Source: Negativicutes bacterium (GTDB lineage: Bacteria; Bacillota_C; Negativicutes; Sporomusales_B; JARLHX01). Taken from it: a stretch of DNA of 36,308 bases. Under the pieces are notes generated by a model. It saw only the letters and a program-made list of their open reading frames with translations. It ran no database searches and was not told the DNA's origin. Shown here one piece after another: positions 7,623 through 15,634 of this stretch. The stretch covers positions 1 through 36,308 of the forward strand of contig JARLHY010000048.1 of the NCBI GenBank assembly GCA_031292015.1, read 5' to 3'. Positions within the stretch are counted from its first letter, which is position 1. The number at the start of each line of letters is the position of its first letter. A program made the translations under genes and the position numbers.

Positions 7623-8216
7623 ATGCGTAAAGCATTTTCATTAACCATTCTGGTCGCGATCATCGTGCTGCTGGCCTTTCCGGCGGGGGCAGCCTACGCG
7701 GCGGCAGCCGGCTCAAAGCCGGTGGTGGCCGTGCTGCCGGTTCTCGACAACTCGGGCCAACGGAGCGGCCGGTATGCGGCCCAGACCATCGAGGACAAGC
7801 TGGTCGGGAAATTTAGCGACGGACGTTATAACGTTCTATACGGTCAGGTGCTGCTGGACGGCTTGAAGAATCAGGGCATTGATGACGTGCGGACCGCTGA
7901 TACCGCTTCCGTTCAGGCCGCCCTAGGGCGGATGAGGGTCGACTACAGCATCAGGACCGAGCTGATGTATGTCTCTCTTCAGCAGAAGGTATCCCTGCCC
8001 ACGGTGCTTCTGTTCGTGAAGACATGGAATGCTACTGTTCCGTTATTTATCAACGTGATGGATGTCAATCAGGGAGTCGCTCTGTATGATTCAACCATGA
8101 TCGAAACAGGCAAACACGAAGCGGTTATTGGTTTTGCCAATCAGACCAGCGCCGTTAAAAATGCCTTGGATAAGATTTTGCCCCGAATTGACCGGGAAGT
8201 CAATCTGCCCGAGTAA
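7623..8216 (+). CDS. Exported protein, CsgG/LpoB-like N-terminal fold (197 aa)
   Basis: A secreted protein of unknown function. Residues 1-27 form a Sec signal peptide (basic MRK, long hydrophobic core, AYAAAA cleavage region). No lipobox Cys is present, so it is soluble or associated with an envelope layer. The mature start KPVVAVLPVLDNSGQRSGRY followed by a helix and KFSDGRYNVLYG resembles the beta strand and helix opening of CsgG, LpoB and TolB N-terminal type domains, which sense or form outer-membrane complexes; this is pattern-based inference. AGGAGAG lies eight bases before the ATG. It ends in the terminator at 8241 and so is probably monocistronic. Confidence 0.8.
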   Translation: MRKAFSLTILVAIIVLLAFPAGAAYAAAAGSKPVVAVLPVLDNSGQRSGRYAAQTIEDKLVGKFSDGRYNVLYGQVLLDGLKNQGIDDVRTADTASVQAALGRMRVDYSIRTELMYVSLQQKVSLPTVLLFVKTWNATVPLFINVMDVNQGVALYDSTMIETGKHEAVIGFANQTSAVKNALDKILPRIDREVNLPE

Positions 8217-8240
8217 CCCAAGACGCCTCGCAATGGCCTA

Positions 8241-8274
8241 AAAAGCACCAGAAATGGTGCTTTTGTTTTTTTTT
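8241..8274 (+). terminator. Intrinsic terminator
   Basis: Perfect 10-bp stem AAAAGCACCA/TGGTGCTTTT with a GAAA loop and a long T tract to 8274. Confidence 0.92.
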
Positions 8275-8346
8275 GTCACACTTCGGCCACAAATTACCGT
8301 TACAATAGGGGAAACATGACAGTAAACAGGCCTGAGGAGGTGCGGT

Positions 8347-11193
8347 ATGTGGCAAGATAGGTGGAGCCGGAGGGAGTTTTTGCGGAGGATGACCGCAGCC
8401 GGGGTTTTTTGCCTGCTGCCTGCCGCCTGGCCCCGGATTATCGGCGAAGGGGCCGGGACGGAATTGATGCTGAGTACGAAAGCCCGCTGCGTCTTTGGCG
8501 AATGGGGGGCCGACATCCGGCTGTCGTCTGGACGCTGGCAGCCGGGGAATCTCGTCAGGCTGACGGCTGAGCTGACCCTTTCCCAACCGGTGTTTGCCGG
8601 TTTGACGCAAAGCGCTCCGACAGCGGAGGAACTGCTGCTTTTGATTACCGCCGAGCGGTGTTTTGATTCAGCCGGCACCCTGCGTTTCCCGGCCGCTGAC
8701 GGGATGTCGACCCTGCTGACCCCAACCGGTCTGCCCATTGAAGGCGGCACCAGCGGGGCAGTCAGCCGCTGGGCCGGCAGCCGTCACCGGAATGTCGTCG
8801 ATGAGCTCCTCCGTCTGCCGGTCACGGCGCTGGAAAAGGACGGGGACTGGCAGCGGGGCCGGTTCGACAGTGAATGGAAACTGCCTGACGATCTGCCTGG
8901 CGGGATCTACCGGCTGCGGCTGGATTTTGGCTTTGCTGACGCTAAACGCAGATGGAGTTTTAACCGCGAAGGGTTCGGCCAGCGCCAGAAGGAGGCCGAA
9001 AACATGTCGCTGCTTTATTCGCCGCCGCTGGTGTGTGATGGAGTTGACGGCGCCGGCGGGAAGGTGGACGCCTCCGGGTTGAAGCCACGGCTCTGGTGGG
9101 TGCTGCTCGGCCAGTACAATTCCAACGGGTACCGGGGCGTGGTGGCGGCCGAGGACAGTGGGCGGTTCGCCCTTTCCAGCCGCAATATCATTCAGGACGA
9201 AGTAATCCTGCCGCTTTATGATTCCCGCGGCAATCGGATCGGCTATAATCTGGAACCGGTCTTTCCCCCCGACCTGATCGACAGGCAGCGGAACATTCCC
9301 TGGGATTTTTCCTCCGGCGAGCTGTCGGTGCAGGTCACCGACCCGGCCGGGCGTACGGCCGATCTCGGAACAGCCCCTTTTATCGGGGCGAAAAACGGGT
9401 TGTGGCCCACCACCGGCAATCCCCTTTTCACTAACTGGAAACCGGGGGGATATGGCCGCTACAAGGTGGTTGCCAGAGGCTGGCTGGCCGATGCATGGGG
9501 CAATCGCTACCACGGAGGCGGAACATACAGTTTCTGGATCGCCAACCGGCTGACCATGGGAACAGCCACCTTCCAGGGGGTGTCTTACCCGGTGGGCAGC
9601 CGCTACGGGCGCGACATCGGTTTCGCCCCGGCGATGCCGGCAGACGTGACGGTGCAGGTGGATCTTTATCCCTCTTCCGACAGCGGCAAGCGCCGGTCTC
9701 TCGCCTACAGCGGCAAAGCCACAGACGGAGGTGCCTTCGGCGCGGCTCAGGGCCTCAAACCGTTTCTTCTCGATGCTCCCGGCGAATATCACGCCCACAT
9801 TCTGGCGACCTACACCGACCGGGAGGGGCACCTCTGGGTTTCGAGCATGCGCCACGCCGGCGTGGTTTACCCTGAAGATACACCGCTGATTGCCAGAGGC
9901 AAAAAGCTGCGGCTGGAAGGCCGGTTCGCCGACCGGGGTGAAACCCGCCGTGAGGGTTTCATCGAACAGGGCGACGGGTTCAAGCATCTGGAACACATTA
10001 ACTTTCCCTACCAGGCCGGTGATGTCTTGCTGATTGCCAGCGAGGGTCAGGGAGCCAACAAGATAGAGCCTGTGCTGACCTATGAGACGAAAGGAGCCGG
10101 CACGGTTTACGAGCAAGGCTTGAACGCCATCGGCGCGACCAATCTGCGAATCGCCACCTCTGGCGGCTTGTCGCCACATCTGTACCCCGAATATATCACC
10201 GATATGGCCTATTACTACGCAGCCGCTCCGCGGCCGGGGTTCTCGGGCCGTTTTCTGGTGGGGGAGGATGGGGTGCGAGGTCCGTATTGGCCGACAAGCA
10301 GCCACAATTTCGGCGGCCAGATCGGCGCTTCGCCGAACGGCGATTCCCCGGGGGATATCTATCGGTTGATCGGCGGGGTGGTGCTGCGCCCGAAGAATCA
10401 AGAACCGAGGTACGCCGGTTATCAGGCCAGCGCTTTTATCCTTCCCAAAGGATCGGCCAACAACCGGGTGATCGCCCCGGGCGGCGAGGAGATCACCGGC
10501 GCGGACGGAAATAAAGCCCGCTTCTTCATGGTGCCGGTCCGGCCGGGCATGGTGTATCAGCAGGGGGCGATGTTTGTGCCGGTGCTCCAGATCGACCCTG
10601 TGCTGCCGGCGAATATTCGCTTCGAGCTCCGCTATCCCGGGGGAATGCTGAAAGTGGCTGAAGGCAGCGGCGACCCCTTCGGTTATTTTGTCGGCAAGGA
10701 GCGCTGGCAACTCGAGGAGCCGGGGCTATATGTTTTCAATATAAAAGCCGACTGGCAGGGTTACCCTGGCAGTGTTCCCGGGCTGCCGCCGCAGGGCGGC
10801 TATGTCTTCGTGCAGGAAAAGCAGCGACCGACCGGGGCTGCGGGTTTAGTGCTGAACCTGAGGCGCGAGCAGGCTTTTACCGCACAGGAAGGGCTGCTCA
10901 TCACGGGGCAAACCACCGCCTCCCAGGTTTTTTATACCGCAGTTACGCCCGGCGCTGTGGTGGATCAGGGGGTTATCCCGGTGAACGGCGGCCAATTTGC
11001 GTACAGGGTCGATCCTCAGGTCATTCATCAGCGTATCCCTATCTACGATATCGAAAATCATCGCAGCGGCAAGCCGCAGCTTGGGCGGGTCATCCACCTT
11101 ACTTTTTTCAGCCGCGAGACGGTGGATAAAATCGTCTATCACTCTTTTGCCAGAGTTATTCTCCGGGGCGGGACCGCCGTCTACGCGCAATAG
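8347..11193 (+). CDS. Large Tat-exported protein of unknown function (948 aa)
   Basis: The N-terminus has a twin-arginine signal: SRREFLRRM at residues 7-15 followed by a hydrophobic stretch TAAGVFCLLPAAWP, so the protein is probably folded, possibly with a cofactor or partner, before export. The mature part (~910 aa) is rich in Gly, Pro, Tyr and beta-strand patterns, with several Ig- or jelly-roll-like stretches (for example about 390-520 and 770-930), and no transmembrane helix or LPxTG anchor at the end. I recognise no catalytic motif. GAGGAGGTG sits just before the ATG. The gene stands between two terminated units and ends 20 bases before the promoter of the cobalamin riboswitch, so it appears to be a single-gene unit. 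Enzyme, surface structure or polysaccharide-binding roles are all open. Confidence 0.85.
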   Translation: MWQDRWSRREFLRRMTAAGVFCLLPAAWPRIIGEGAGTELMLSTKARCVFGEWGADIRLSSGRWQPGNLVRLTAELTLSQPVFAGLTQSAPTAEELLLLITAERCFDSAGTLRFPAADGMSTLLTPTGLPIEGGTSGAVSRWAGSRHRNVVDELLRLPVTALEKDGDWQRGRFDSEWKLPDDLPGGIYRLRLDFGFADAKRRWSFNREGFGQRQKEAENMSLLYSPPLVCDGVDGAGGKVDASGLKPRLWWVLLGQYNSNGYRGVVAAEDSGRFALSSRNIIQDEVILPLYDSRGNRIGYNLEPVFPPDLIDRQRNIPWDFSSGELSVQVTDPAGRTADLGTAPFIGAKNGLWPTTGNPLFTNWKPGGYGRYKVVARGWLADAWGNRYHGGGTYSFWIANRLTMGTATFQGVSYPVGSRYGRDIGFAPAMPADVTVQVDLYPSSDSGKRRSLAYSGKATDGGAFGAAQGLKPFLLDAPGEYHAHILATYTDREGHLWVSSMRHAGVVYPEDTPLIARGKKLRLEGRFADRGETRREGFIEQGDGFKHLEHINFPYQAGDVLLIASEGQGANKIEPVLTYETKGAGTVYEQGLNAIGATNLRIATSGGLSPHLYPEYITDMAYYYAAAPRPGFSGRFLVGEDGVRGPYWPTSSHNFGGQIGASPNGDSPGDIYRLIGGVVLRPKNQEPRYAGYQASAFILPKGSANNRVIAPGGEEITGADGNKARFFMVPVRPGMVYQQGAMFVPVLQIDPVLPANIRFELRYPGGMLKVAEGSGDPFGYFVGKERWQLEEPGLYVFNIKADWQGYPGSVPGLPPQGGYVFVQEKQRPTGAAGLVLNLRREQAFTAQEGLLITGQTTASQVFYTAVTPGAVVDQGVIPVNGGQFAYRVDPQVIHQRIPIYDIENHRSGKPQLGRVIHLTFFSRETVDKIVYHSFARVILRGGTAVYAQ

Positions 11194-11213
11194 ATGTCCG
11201 CGCCGCGGCTGCC

Positions 11214-11242
11214 TTGACGGGGCGGTTTATGGCTGTTATAAT
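11214..11242 (+). promoter_or_regulatory. Promoter of the cobalamin riboswitch unit
   Basis: TTGACG (11214-11219), exactly 17 bases, TATAAT (11237-11242). A near-consensus vegetative promoter about 20 bases before the first riboswitch helix. Confidence 0.85.
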
Positions 11243-11261
11243 ACAGACAATTGAATATACG

Positions 11262-11421
11262 CGGTGAGGTGCCCCTGTTTAGGCAGGGGATAATAGGGAA
11301 GTCTGAGCACGTTTGCGTGCGACAGCGCGGGCCCGCCACTGTACCGGGAAGATCTTACAAAGCCACTCGTTAAGGGGAAGGCGTAAGCAGTCGATGATCC
11401 GGAAGCCAGGAGACCTGCCTG
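11262..11421 (+). ncRNA. Cobalamin (AdoCbl) riboswitch aptamer
   Basis: The stretch shows the conserved blocks of the cobalamin element in order: GAGGTGCCC near 11265, a GGGAAGTC block near 11296, the CCCGCCACTGT core box at 11333-11343, GGAAGCCAGGAGACCTGCC at 11401-11419. It lies between a strong promoter and two CobT-family genes, a known position for this regulator. Exact ends are estimated. Confidence 0.92.
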
Positions 11422-11449
11422 ACCGTTTTACAAACCTTCGTGGAAAAGA

Positions 11450-11510
11450 GGCGAGTAATACCCTAGAGATGCTAGGCTTTTTGGTGTTATTCGCCGGAAA
11501 GCCTTTTTTA
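11450..11510 (+). terminator. Riboswitch expression platform with terminator
   Basis: AGGCTTT (11474-11480) pairs with AAAGCCT (11498-11504) before a TTTTTTA run. A competing fold pairs GGCGAGTAATACC (11450-11462) with GGTGTTATTCGCC (11483-11495) and CCTAG with CTAGG (11462-11476), which would block the terminator stem. This is the layout of a transcription-attenuating switch. Confidence 0.65.
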
Positions 11511-11539
11511 TTTCTAATGATTGGTATAGGGGGCTAACT

Positions 11540-12601
11540 ATGAGTTTGTTGCAGGAGACACTGGCAAAGATTGGACCGCTGGACGAAGCGGTGATGGAAA
11601 AAGTGCAAAACCGGCTGGATGCTCTTACCAAACCGGCTGGCAGTCTGGGCCGGCTGGAGGATATGGTCCGGCAGTACGCCGGCATTACCGGCGAGGAGCG
11701 GCCGGAGATTCCCGGCAAGTGCATGGTGCTGATGGCGGCCGATCATGGGATTGCAGAACTGGGAGTCAGCGCCTATCCGGTCGAAACCACAGTACATATG
11801 ACCCGGAATTATCTGTCGGCCAAGGGGGCGGGAGCCAACGCCCTGGCCAATTACTGCGGCGCGGATATGGCGGTGGTGGATATGGGGGTTGCCGCCAGTG
11901 TTGGCGAATTGCCGGGGTTATGGCGGCGGAAGATTGGCCCTGGGACCCGGAATTTCACCCTTGGCCCGGCGATGACCCGGCAGCAGGCCGTTCAGGCCGT
12001 CGAAACAGGCATCGAGGTAGTGAATGAAATGGTAGAAAAGGGTTATCGCTGTTTCAGCCTGGGTGAGATGGGGATCGGCAATACAACTTCCAGCGCGGCC
12101 ATCGTTGCCGCCTTCGCCGGAATCGACCCCGAGCAGGCCACCGGTCGCGGCACCGGTATTTCCGACAGCCGCCTGCAGGTAAAAATCGACGCCGTCCGGC
12201 GGGGGTTGGCGGTGAACCGGCCCAATCCGGCCGATGGGCTTGATGTCCTGGCCAAGGTGGGCGGCTTTGAAATCGGCGGGTTGGCCGGGGTGATCCTCGG
12301 AGCGGCCGCCAACCGGGCGCTGGTGGTTATCGACGGGTTCAACGCCAGCGCCGCGGGGCTGATCGCCAATGCTCTGCAGCCTCTGTGCAAGTACTATATG
12401 CTGGCCTCGCATCTTTCGGCCGAGCCTGCCCATAACAAGATGCTTGATTTGCTGGGCCTGACGGCTTACATCGATATGGGCCTTCGGCTGGGCGAGGCCA
12501 CCGGGGCGTCCTTGGCTATGGATCTGCTGGATGTTTCCCTCAAGGTGCTCGCCGAAATGGCCACCTTTGAGGAAGCCGGAGTTTCCCGGCAGGATGGGTG
12601 A
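11540..12601 (+). CDS. arsA: CobT-family phosphoribosyltransferase, proposed ArsA subunit
   Basis: A 353-aa nicotinate-nucleotide:base phosphoribosyltransferase of the CobT family, which makes the alpha-ribotide used for the lower ligand of cobamides. The catalytic glutamates are present: Glu176 (LGEMGIGNTT) and Glu319 (LRLGEATGAS), matching Glu174 and Glu317 of Salmonella CobT. The base-pocket segment reads SAYPVETT, where canonical CobT has SAYPQEVT, so a Gln near the base is replaced by Val81. A second CobT paralogue follows 29 bases downstream. Paired CobT paralogues are the ArsA/ArsB heterodimer of Sporomusa ovata and Veillonella, which activates phenol and p-cresol as well as dimethylbenzimidazole. 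The arsA label rests on gene order and is tentative; an ordinary CobT duplicate is the alternative. Regulated by the upstream cobalamin riboswitch. Confidence 0.85.
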   Translation: MSLLQETLAKIGPLDEAVMEKVQNRLDALTKPAGSLGRLEDMVRQYAGITGEERPEIPGKCMVLMAADHGIAELGVSAYPVETTVHMTRNYLSAKGAGANALANYCGADMAVVDMGVAASVGELPGLWRRKIGPGTRNFTLGPAMTRQQAVQAVETGIEVVNEMVEKGYRCFSLGEMGIGNTTSSAAIVAAFAGIDPEQATGRGTGISDSRLQVKIDAVRRGLAVNRPNPADGLDVLAKVGGFEIGGLAGVILGAAANRALVVIDGFNASAAGLIANALQPLCKYYMLASHLSAEPAHNKMLDLLGLTAYIDMGLRLGEATGASLAMDLLDVSLKVLAEMATFEEAGVSRQDG

Positions 12602-12630
12602 TCAGCGCCATGAATAAGGAGGGAACTTCG

Positions 12631-13716
12631 ATGATCGAACAATCCATCGCCGCGATAAAACCGTTGGATAGTGAAGCCATGGACCAATGCCAGCTGCGTC
12701 TGGACAATCTGACAAAACCGCTGGGCAGTCTGGCCGGCTTGGAGCAGCTGGCCCGGAAGCTGGCGGGGATTACCGGGCTGGCCCGGCCGAAAGAACTGAA
12801 GAAAAGCATAATTCTGATGGCGGCCGACCACGGGGTTTCAGCCGAAGGCGTCAGCGCCTATCCGCAGGAAGTTACCCCCCAGATGGTGATGAATTTCTGC
12901 CGGGGCGGAGCCGCCATCAATGTATTTGCCCGCCATGCGGCAGCCGAGCTTGTACTGGTGGATATCGGCGTGGCCGCCTCAATGCCCAAAATGCCGGGGC
13001 TGCGCCGGGAGAAGGTCGCATTCGGAACAGCCAATATGGCCCGGGAAGCGGCGATGACCCGCCAACAGGCGCTGGCAGCGATCGAAACCGGTATAAAAAT
13101 AGCCCGGGAGGAACTGGCTAAGGGCGCAAAGGTCATCGGCCTGGGTGAGATGGGTATCGGCAATACCACGGCCGCCACGGCGATCATCAGCTGTTACAGC
13201 GACAGGCCGCTCACCGGGCTCACCGGGCCGGGAACCGGGATTACCGGCGCCGCCATGGCCAATAAAGTCCGGGTGATCCGGCAGGCTCTCACCGTCAATC
13301 GGCCGGAACCGGACGACCCGCTGGACGTTCTCGCCAAGGTCGGCGGCCTGGAAATCGCCGGCCTCGTCGGAGTGGTCCTCGGGGCGGCGGCGGGTGGCGC
13401 GGTGGTAGTACTGGACGGGGTTATCACCGCTGCCGCGGCGCTGCTGGCTGTGAAAATGGCGCCTCAGGCCAAGGATTATCTGATTGGTTCGCACTTGTCG
13501 TGCGAACCGGCCCATACTGCTGCTTTGCAGATTATCGGCGTGCCGGCTTATCTGCGCCTGGACATGCGGCTCGGGGAAGGCACCGGAGCAGCGTTGGGGA
13601 TGAGGCTGATCGACGCCAGCCTCCATGTTTTGAATGATATGAAAACCTTCGGTGAAGCGCAGGTGGCGGTCGCCCAAGACGGTCCCGGCGCCCTCAGGCA
13701 ACGCACCGATGTATGA
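12631..13716 (+). CDS. arsB: CobT-family phosphoribosyltransferase, proposed ArsB subunit
   Basis: A 361-aa CobT paralogue, related to the preceding gene along its whole length. Catalytic Glu173 (LGEMGIGNTT) and Glu316 (MRLGEGTGAA) are kept. This copy has the canonical pocket sequence SAYPQEVTPQMVMNF, and GPGTG where the first copy has GRGTG, so it is the more CobT-like partner. The ATG at 12631 is chosen for the GGAGG eight bases upstream; in-frame upstream codons (GTG 12598, ATG 12610) would overlap or abut the first gene, and in S. ovata arsA and arsB are reported to overlap by 8 bp. Cotranscribed with the first copy under the riboswitch and closed by a strong terminator. Heterodimer formation is inferred. 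Confidence 0.85.
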   Translation: MIEQSIAAIKPLDSEAMDQCQLRLDNLTKPLGSLAGLEQLARKLAGITGLARPKELKKSIILMAADHGVSAEGVSAYPQEVTPQMVMNFCRGGAAINVFARHAAAELVLVDIGVAASMPKMPGLRREKVAFGTANMAREAAMTRQQALAAIETGIKIAREELAKGAKVIGLGEMGIGNTTAATAIISCYSDRPLTGLTGPGTGITGAAMANKVRVIRQALTVNRPEPDDPLDVLAKVGGLEIAGLVGVVLGAAAGGAVVVLDGVITAAAALLAVKMAPQAKDYLIGSHLSCEPAHTAALQIIGVPAYLRLDMRLGEGTGAALGMRLIDASLHVLNDMKTFGEAQVAVAQDGPGALRQRTDV

Positions 13717-13764
13717 AAAGCCCCCGGGAAAGCGGCTCCAGCCACTTTCCCGGGGGCTTTTCCT
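13716..13764 (+). terminator. Strong intrinsic terminator after the CobT pair
   Basis: AAAAGCCCCCGGGAAAG (13716-13732) pairs perfectly over 17 bp with CTTTCCCGGGGGCTTTT (13745-13761), followed by CCTTTT. Confidence 0.93.
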
Positions 13765-13819
13765 TTTGCGGAGCACGCAGCCTGCCGCCGAAATGACGTA
13801 AAAGACCATAATGACCAAA

Positions 13820-13858
13820 AGGGTATTATTTACCCTGACTAGCTGCTATTTTTATAAT
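13820..13858 (+). promoter_or_regulatory. Promoter/operator region of the citrate operon
   Basis: A perfect TATAAT lies at 13853-13858, about 45 bases before the transporter start; no good -35 is seen at 17 bases, which suggests an activated promoter. Upstream is the dyad AGGGTA-ttatt-TACCCT (13820-13836), and a related AAGGGTTATT half follows the -10 (13859-13868). These are candidate sites for the CitB-like regulator of the same operon. Confidence 0.5.
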
Positions 13859-13903
13859 AAGGGTTATTGTCAGAAATTTCTCGGAAATTAAAGGAGGTAT
13901 ACT

Positions 13904-15313
13904 ATGTCCAAAAAAATGGTCTATTCCTTAATTACTGTCGGCTTGCTTTTAGGCATTTGGTTTTCCCCTGTTCCCACGGGCTTGAAAGTCCAGTCCTGGC
14001 ACCTGTTTGCGGTGTTTGCGGCGACCATTTGCGGCTTTATTCTCAGTCCTTTTTCCAATGGGGTTGTTGCTATGGGGAGCCTGGTGGTACTGGTTCTTAC
14101 CAAAACACTGACCCTGCCGCAGGTATTGGCCGGAGCTTTCGGCGGTACTACCGTTTGGCTGGTGGTTTCGTCCTTCTTGTTCGCCAGGGGGTTTACTGTG
14201 ACCGGTTTCGGCCGAAGGATCGCTTATCTGATCACCCGCTCGTTCGGCGGCAGCTCGCTGTCATTGGTTTACTCGCTGGCGGCAAGCGACCTGATCATCG
14301 GGCCGACCACTCCTTCCAACGCAGCCCGGGCCGGCGGCGTGCTGTTTCCCATCGTCAGCAGTCTGTGTGAGGTGTTTGATTCCCGCCCTGGTCCGTCTGC
14401 CAAACGAATCGGCGCGTTTTTGATGTCTTCCGTATTTCAGTTCGACCTGGTAATATCCGCCATGTTTATGACCGCGATGGCCGCCAATCCATTGTCGGTT
14501 GAACTGGCCAAGAAGACCGTAGGGGTCGAAATCACCTGGGGATCCTGGTTTATCGCCGCCCTTGTGCCTGGACTTGTTGGCTTGCTTGTGATTCCTTATC
14601 TCATGTATAAGGTGCTATGCCCGCCTGAACTGAAGAAAACTCCTGAAGCTAAGGCTTTGGCGGCAGAAGAACTCAGAAAAATGGGTCCGATGTCTGCCAA
14701 GGAAAAAGTTATGCTGGTGGTCTTCTTACTCTGTCTGACTTTATGGGCCCTGGGCGATCACCTTGGGATAGACGCCACAACGGTCGCTTTCCTGGGGATT
14801 TTGATCATGCTTGTCACCAATGTGCTCAAATGGGATGACGTGACCAAGGAGAACAAGGCCTGGGATACTCTGATCTGGATGGGCAGCGTGGTATGTATCG
14901 CCGGCTTTCTCAACACCACCGGTTTTATCAAGTGGTTTGCCGACGGGGTCAATCATTATCTGGCTGGCGTGAACTGGATGGTCGCCGTAGTTGCTGTCTA
15001 CTGTGTCTACATATACTCTCACTATGGCTTCGCCAGTATGGTGGCGCACGCCACCGCCATGTCCGGGGCGCTGATGGCTGTGGCTGTGGCGGTAGGGGCT
15101 CCGCCCTTTTTGGCGGTTTTCCTTGTGGCGATTGCCGCAAGCACTTGCGGCACCCTGACCCACTACGGCACAGGTCCGGCGCCGATCTATTTCGGGGCCG
15201 GCTATGTCGATCAGGCTACGTGGTGGCGAAACGGGTTTATCCTTTCGCTGGTTCATCTTGTTATCTGGGTCGGTGTCGGCGGTCTGTGGTGGAAAGTTTT
15301 GGGGCTCTGGTAA
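13904..15313 (+). CDS. DASS-family di/tricarboxylate transporter (CitT-like)
   Basis: A 469-aa polytopic membrane protein of the divalent anion:sodium symporter family, close in pattern to CitT/TtdT exchangers. About 12 hydrophobic segments are visible. The two Ser-Asn-Thr-type substrate loops are recognisable as IIGPTTPSNAARAGG near residue 130 and ASTCGTLTHYGTGPAP near residue 418. AAAGGAGG precedes the ATG. It is the first gene of a run with citrate lyase genes and a citrate-type sensor pair, so citrate uptake, possibly in exchange for succinate or acetate, is the likely role. No citrate-specific residue can be assigned by eye, so another C4-C6 carboxylate is possible. Confidence 0.88.
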   Translation: MSKKMVYSLITVGLLLGIWFSPVPTGLKVQSWHLFAVFAATICGFILSPFSNGVVAMGSLVVLVLTKTLTLPQVLAGAFGGTTVWLVVSSFLFARGFTVTGFGRRIAYLITRSFGGSSLSLVYSLAASDLIIGPTTPSNAARAGGVLFPIVSSLCEVFDSRPGPSAKRIGAFLMSSVFQFDLVISAMFMTAMAANPLSVELAKKTVGVEITWGSWFIAALVPGLVGLLVIPYLMYKVLCPPELKKTPEAKALAAEELRKMGPMSAKEKVMLVVFLLCLTLWALGDHLGIDATTVAFLGILIMLVTNVLKWDDVTKENKAWDTLIWMGSVVCIAGFLNTTGFIKWFADGVNHYLAGVNWMVAVVAVYCVYIYSHYGFASMVAHATAMSGALMAVAVAVGAPPFLAVFLVAIAASTCGTLTHYGTGPAPIYFGAGYVDQATWWRNGFILSLVHLVIWVGVGGLWWKVLGLW

Positions 15314-15346
15314 CTCTTATCTTTTGCGAAAAATTGGAGGTTGACT

Positions 15347-15634
15347 ATGGCTGAGATGATTCGCCCGGGACAGGCGGGCACACTAGAATCCAGTGACATC
15401 ATGATCACCATCGCTCCGGCGAAACCGGGGGCGGGACTGACTATTGAACTGGCCAGTCCGGTGATCAAACAATACGGGGATCAGATCCGGAAAGTTATCG
15501 GCGACACCCTCGCGGAAAACGGCGTCGGCGATGCGTTGATTCACGCCAACGACAAGGGGGCGCTGGACTGCACCATCAAGGCCCGGGTGCTTGCGGCCCT
15601 TTCCCGGTCCAGGGCGCAGGAGGTGGCGAAATGA
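15347..15634 (+). CDS. citD: Citrate lyase acyl carrier protein (gamma subunit)
   Basis: A 95-aa CitD, the acyl carrier subunit that holds the acetyl or citryl thioester on a phosphoribosyl-dephospho-CoA arm. The attachment Ser lies in AGTLESSD near residue 14, at the usual place. The C-terminus KARVLAALSRSRA is typical of the family. ATG at 15347 is preferred to a TTG two codons earlier because GGAGG then lies seven bases upstream. Its last codons overlap citE by four bases (ATGA), so translation is coupled. Confidence 0.95.
   Translation: MAEMIRPGQAGTLESSDIMITIAPAKPGAGLTIELASPVIKQYGDQIRKVIGDTLAENGVGDALIHANDKGALDCTIKARVLAALSRSRAQEVAK

Noticed and set aside
8278..8306. Promoter with TACAAT before the Tat gene
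   Set aside because: TTGTCA is 22 bases away from the -10 and no better -35 is seen; too weak to list.
8668..10710. 680-codon open frame on the minus strand
   Set aside because: Mirror frame of the Tat protein gene; no ribosome binding site, Pro/Arg/His-rich composition, no domain pattern.
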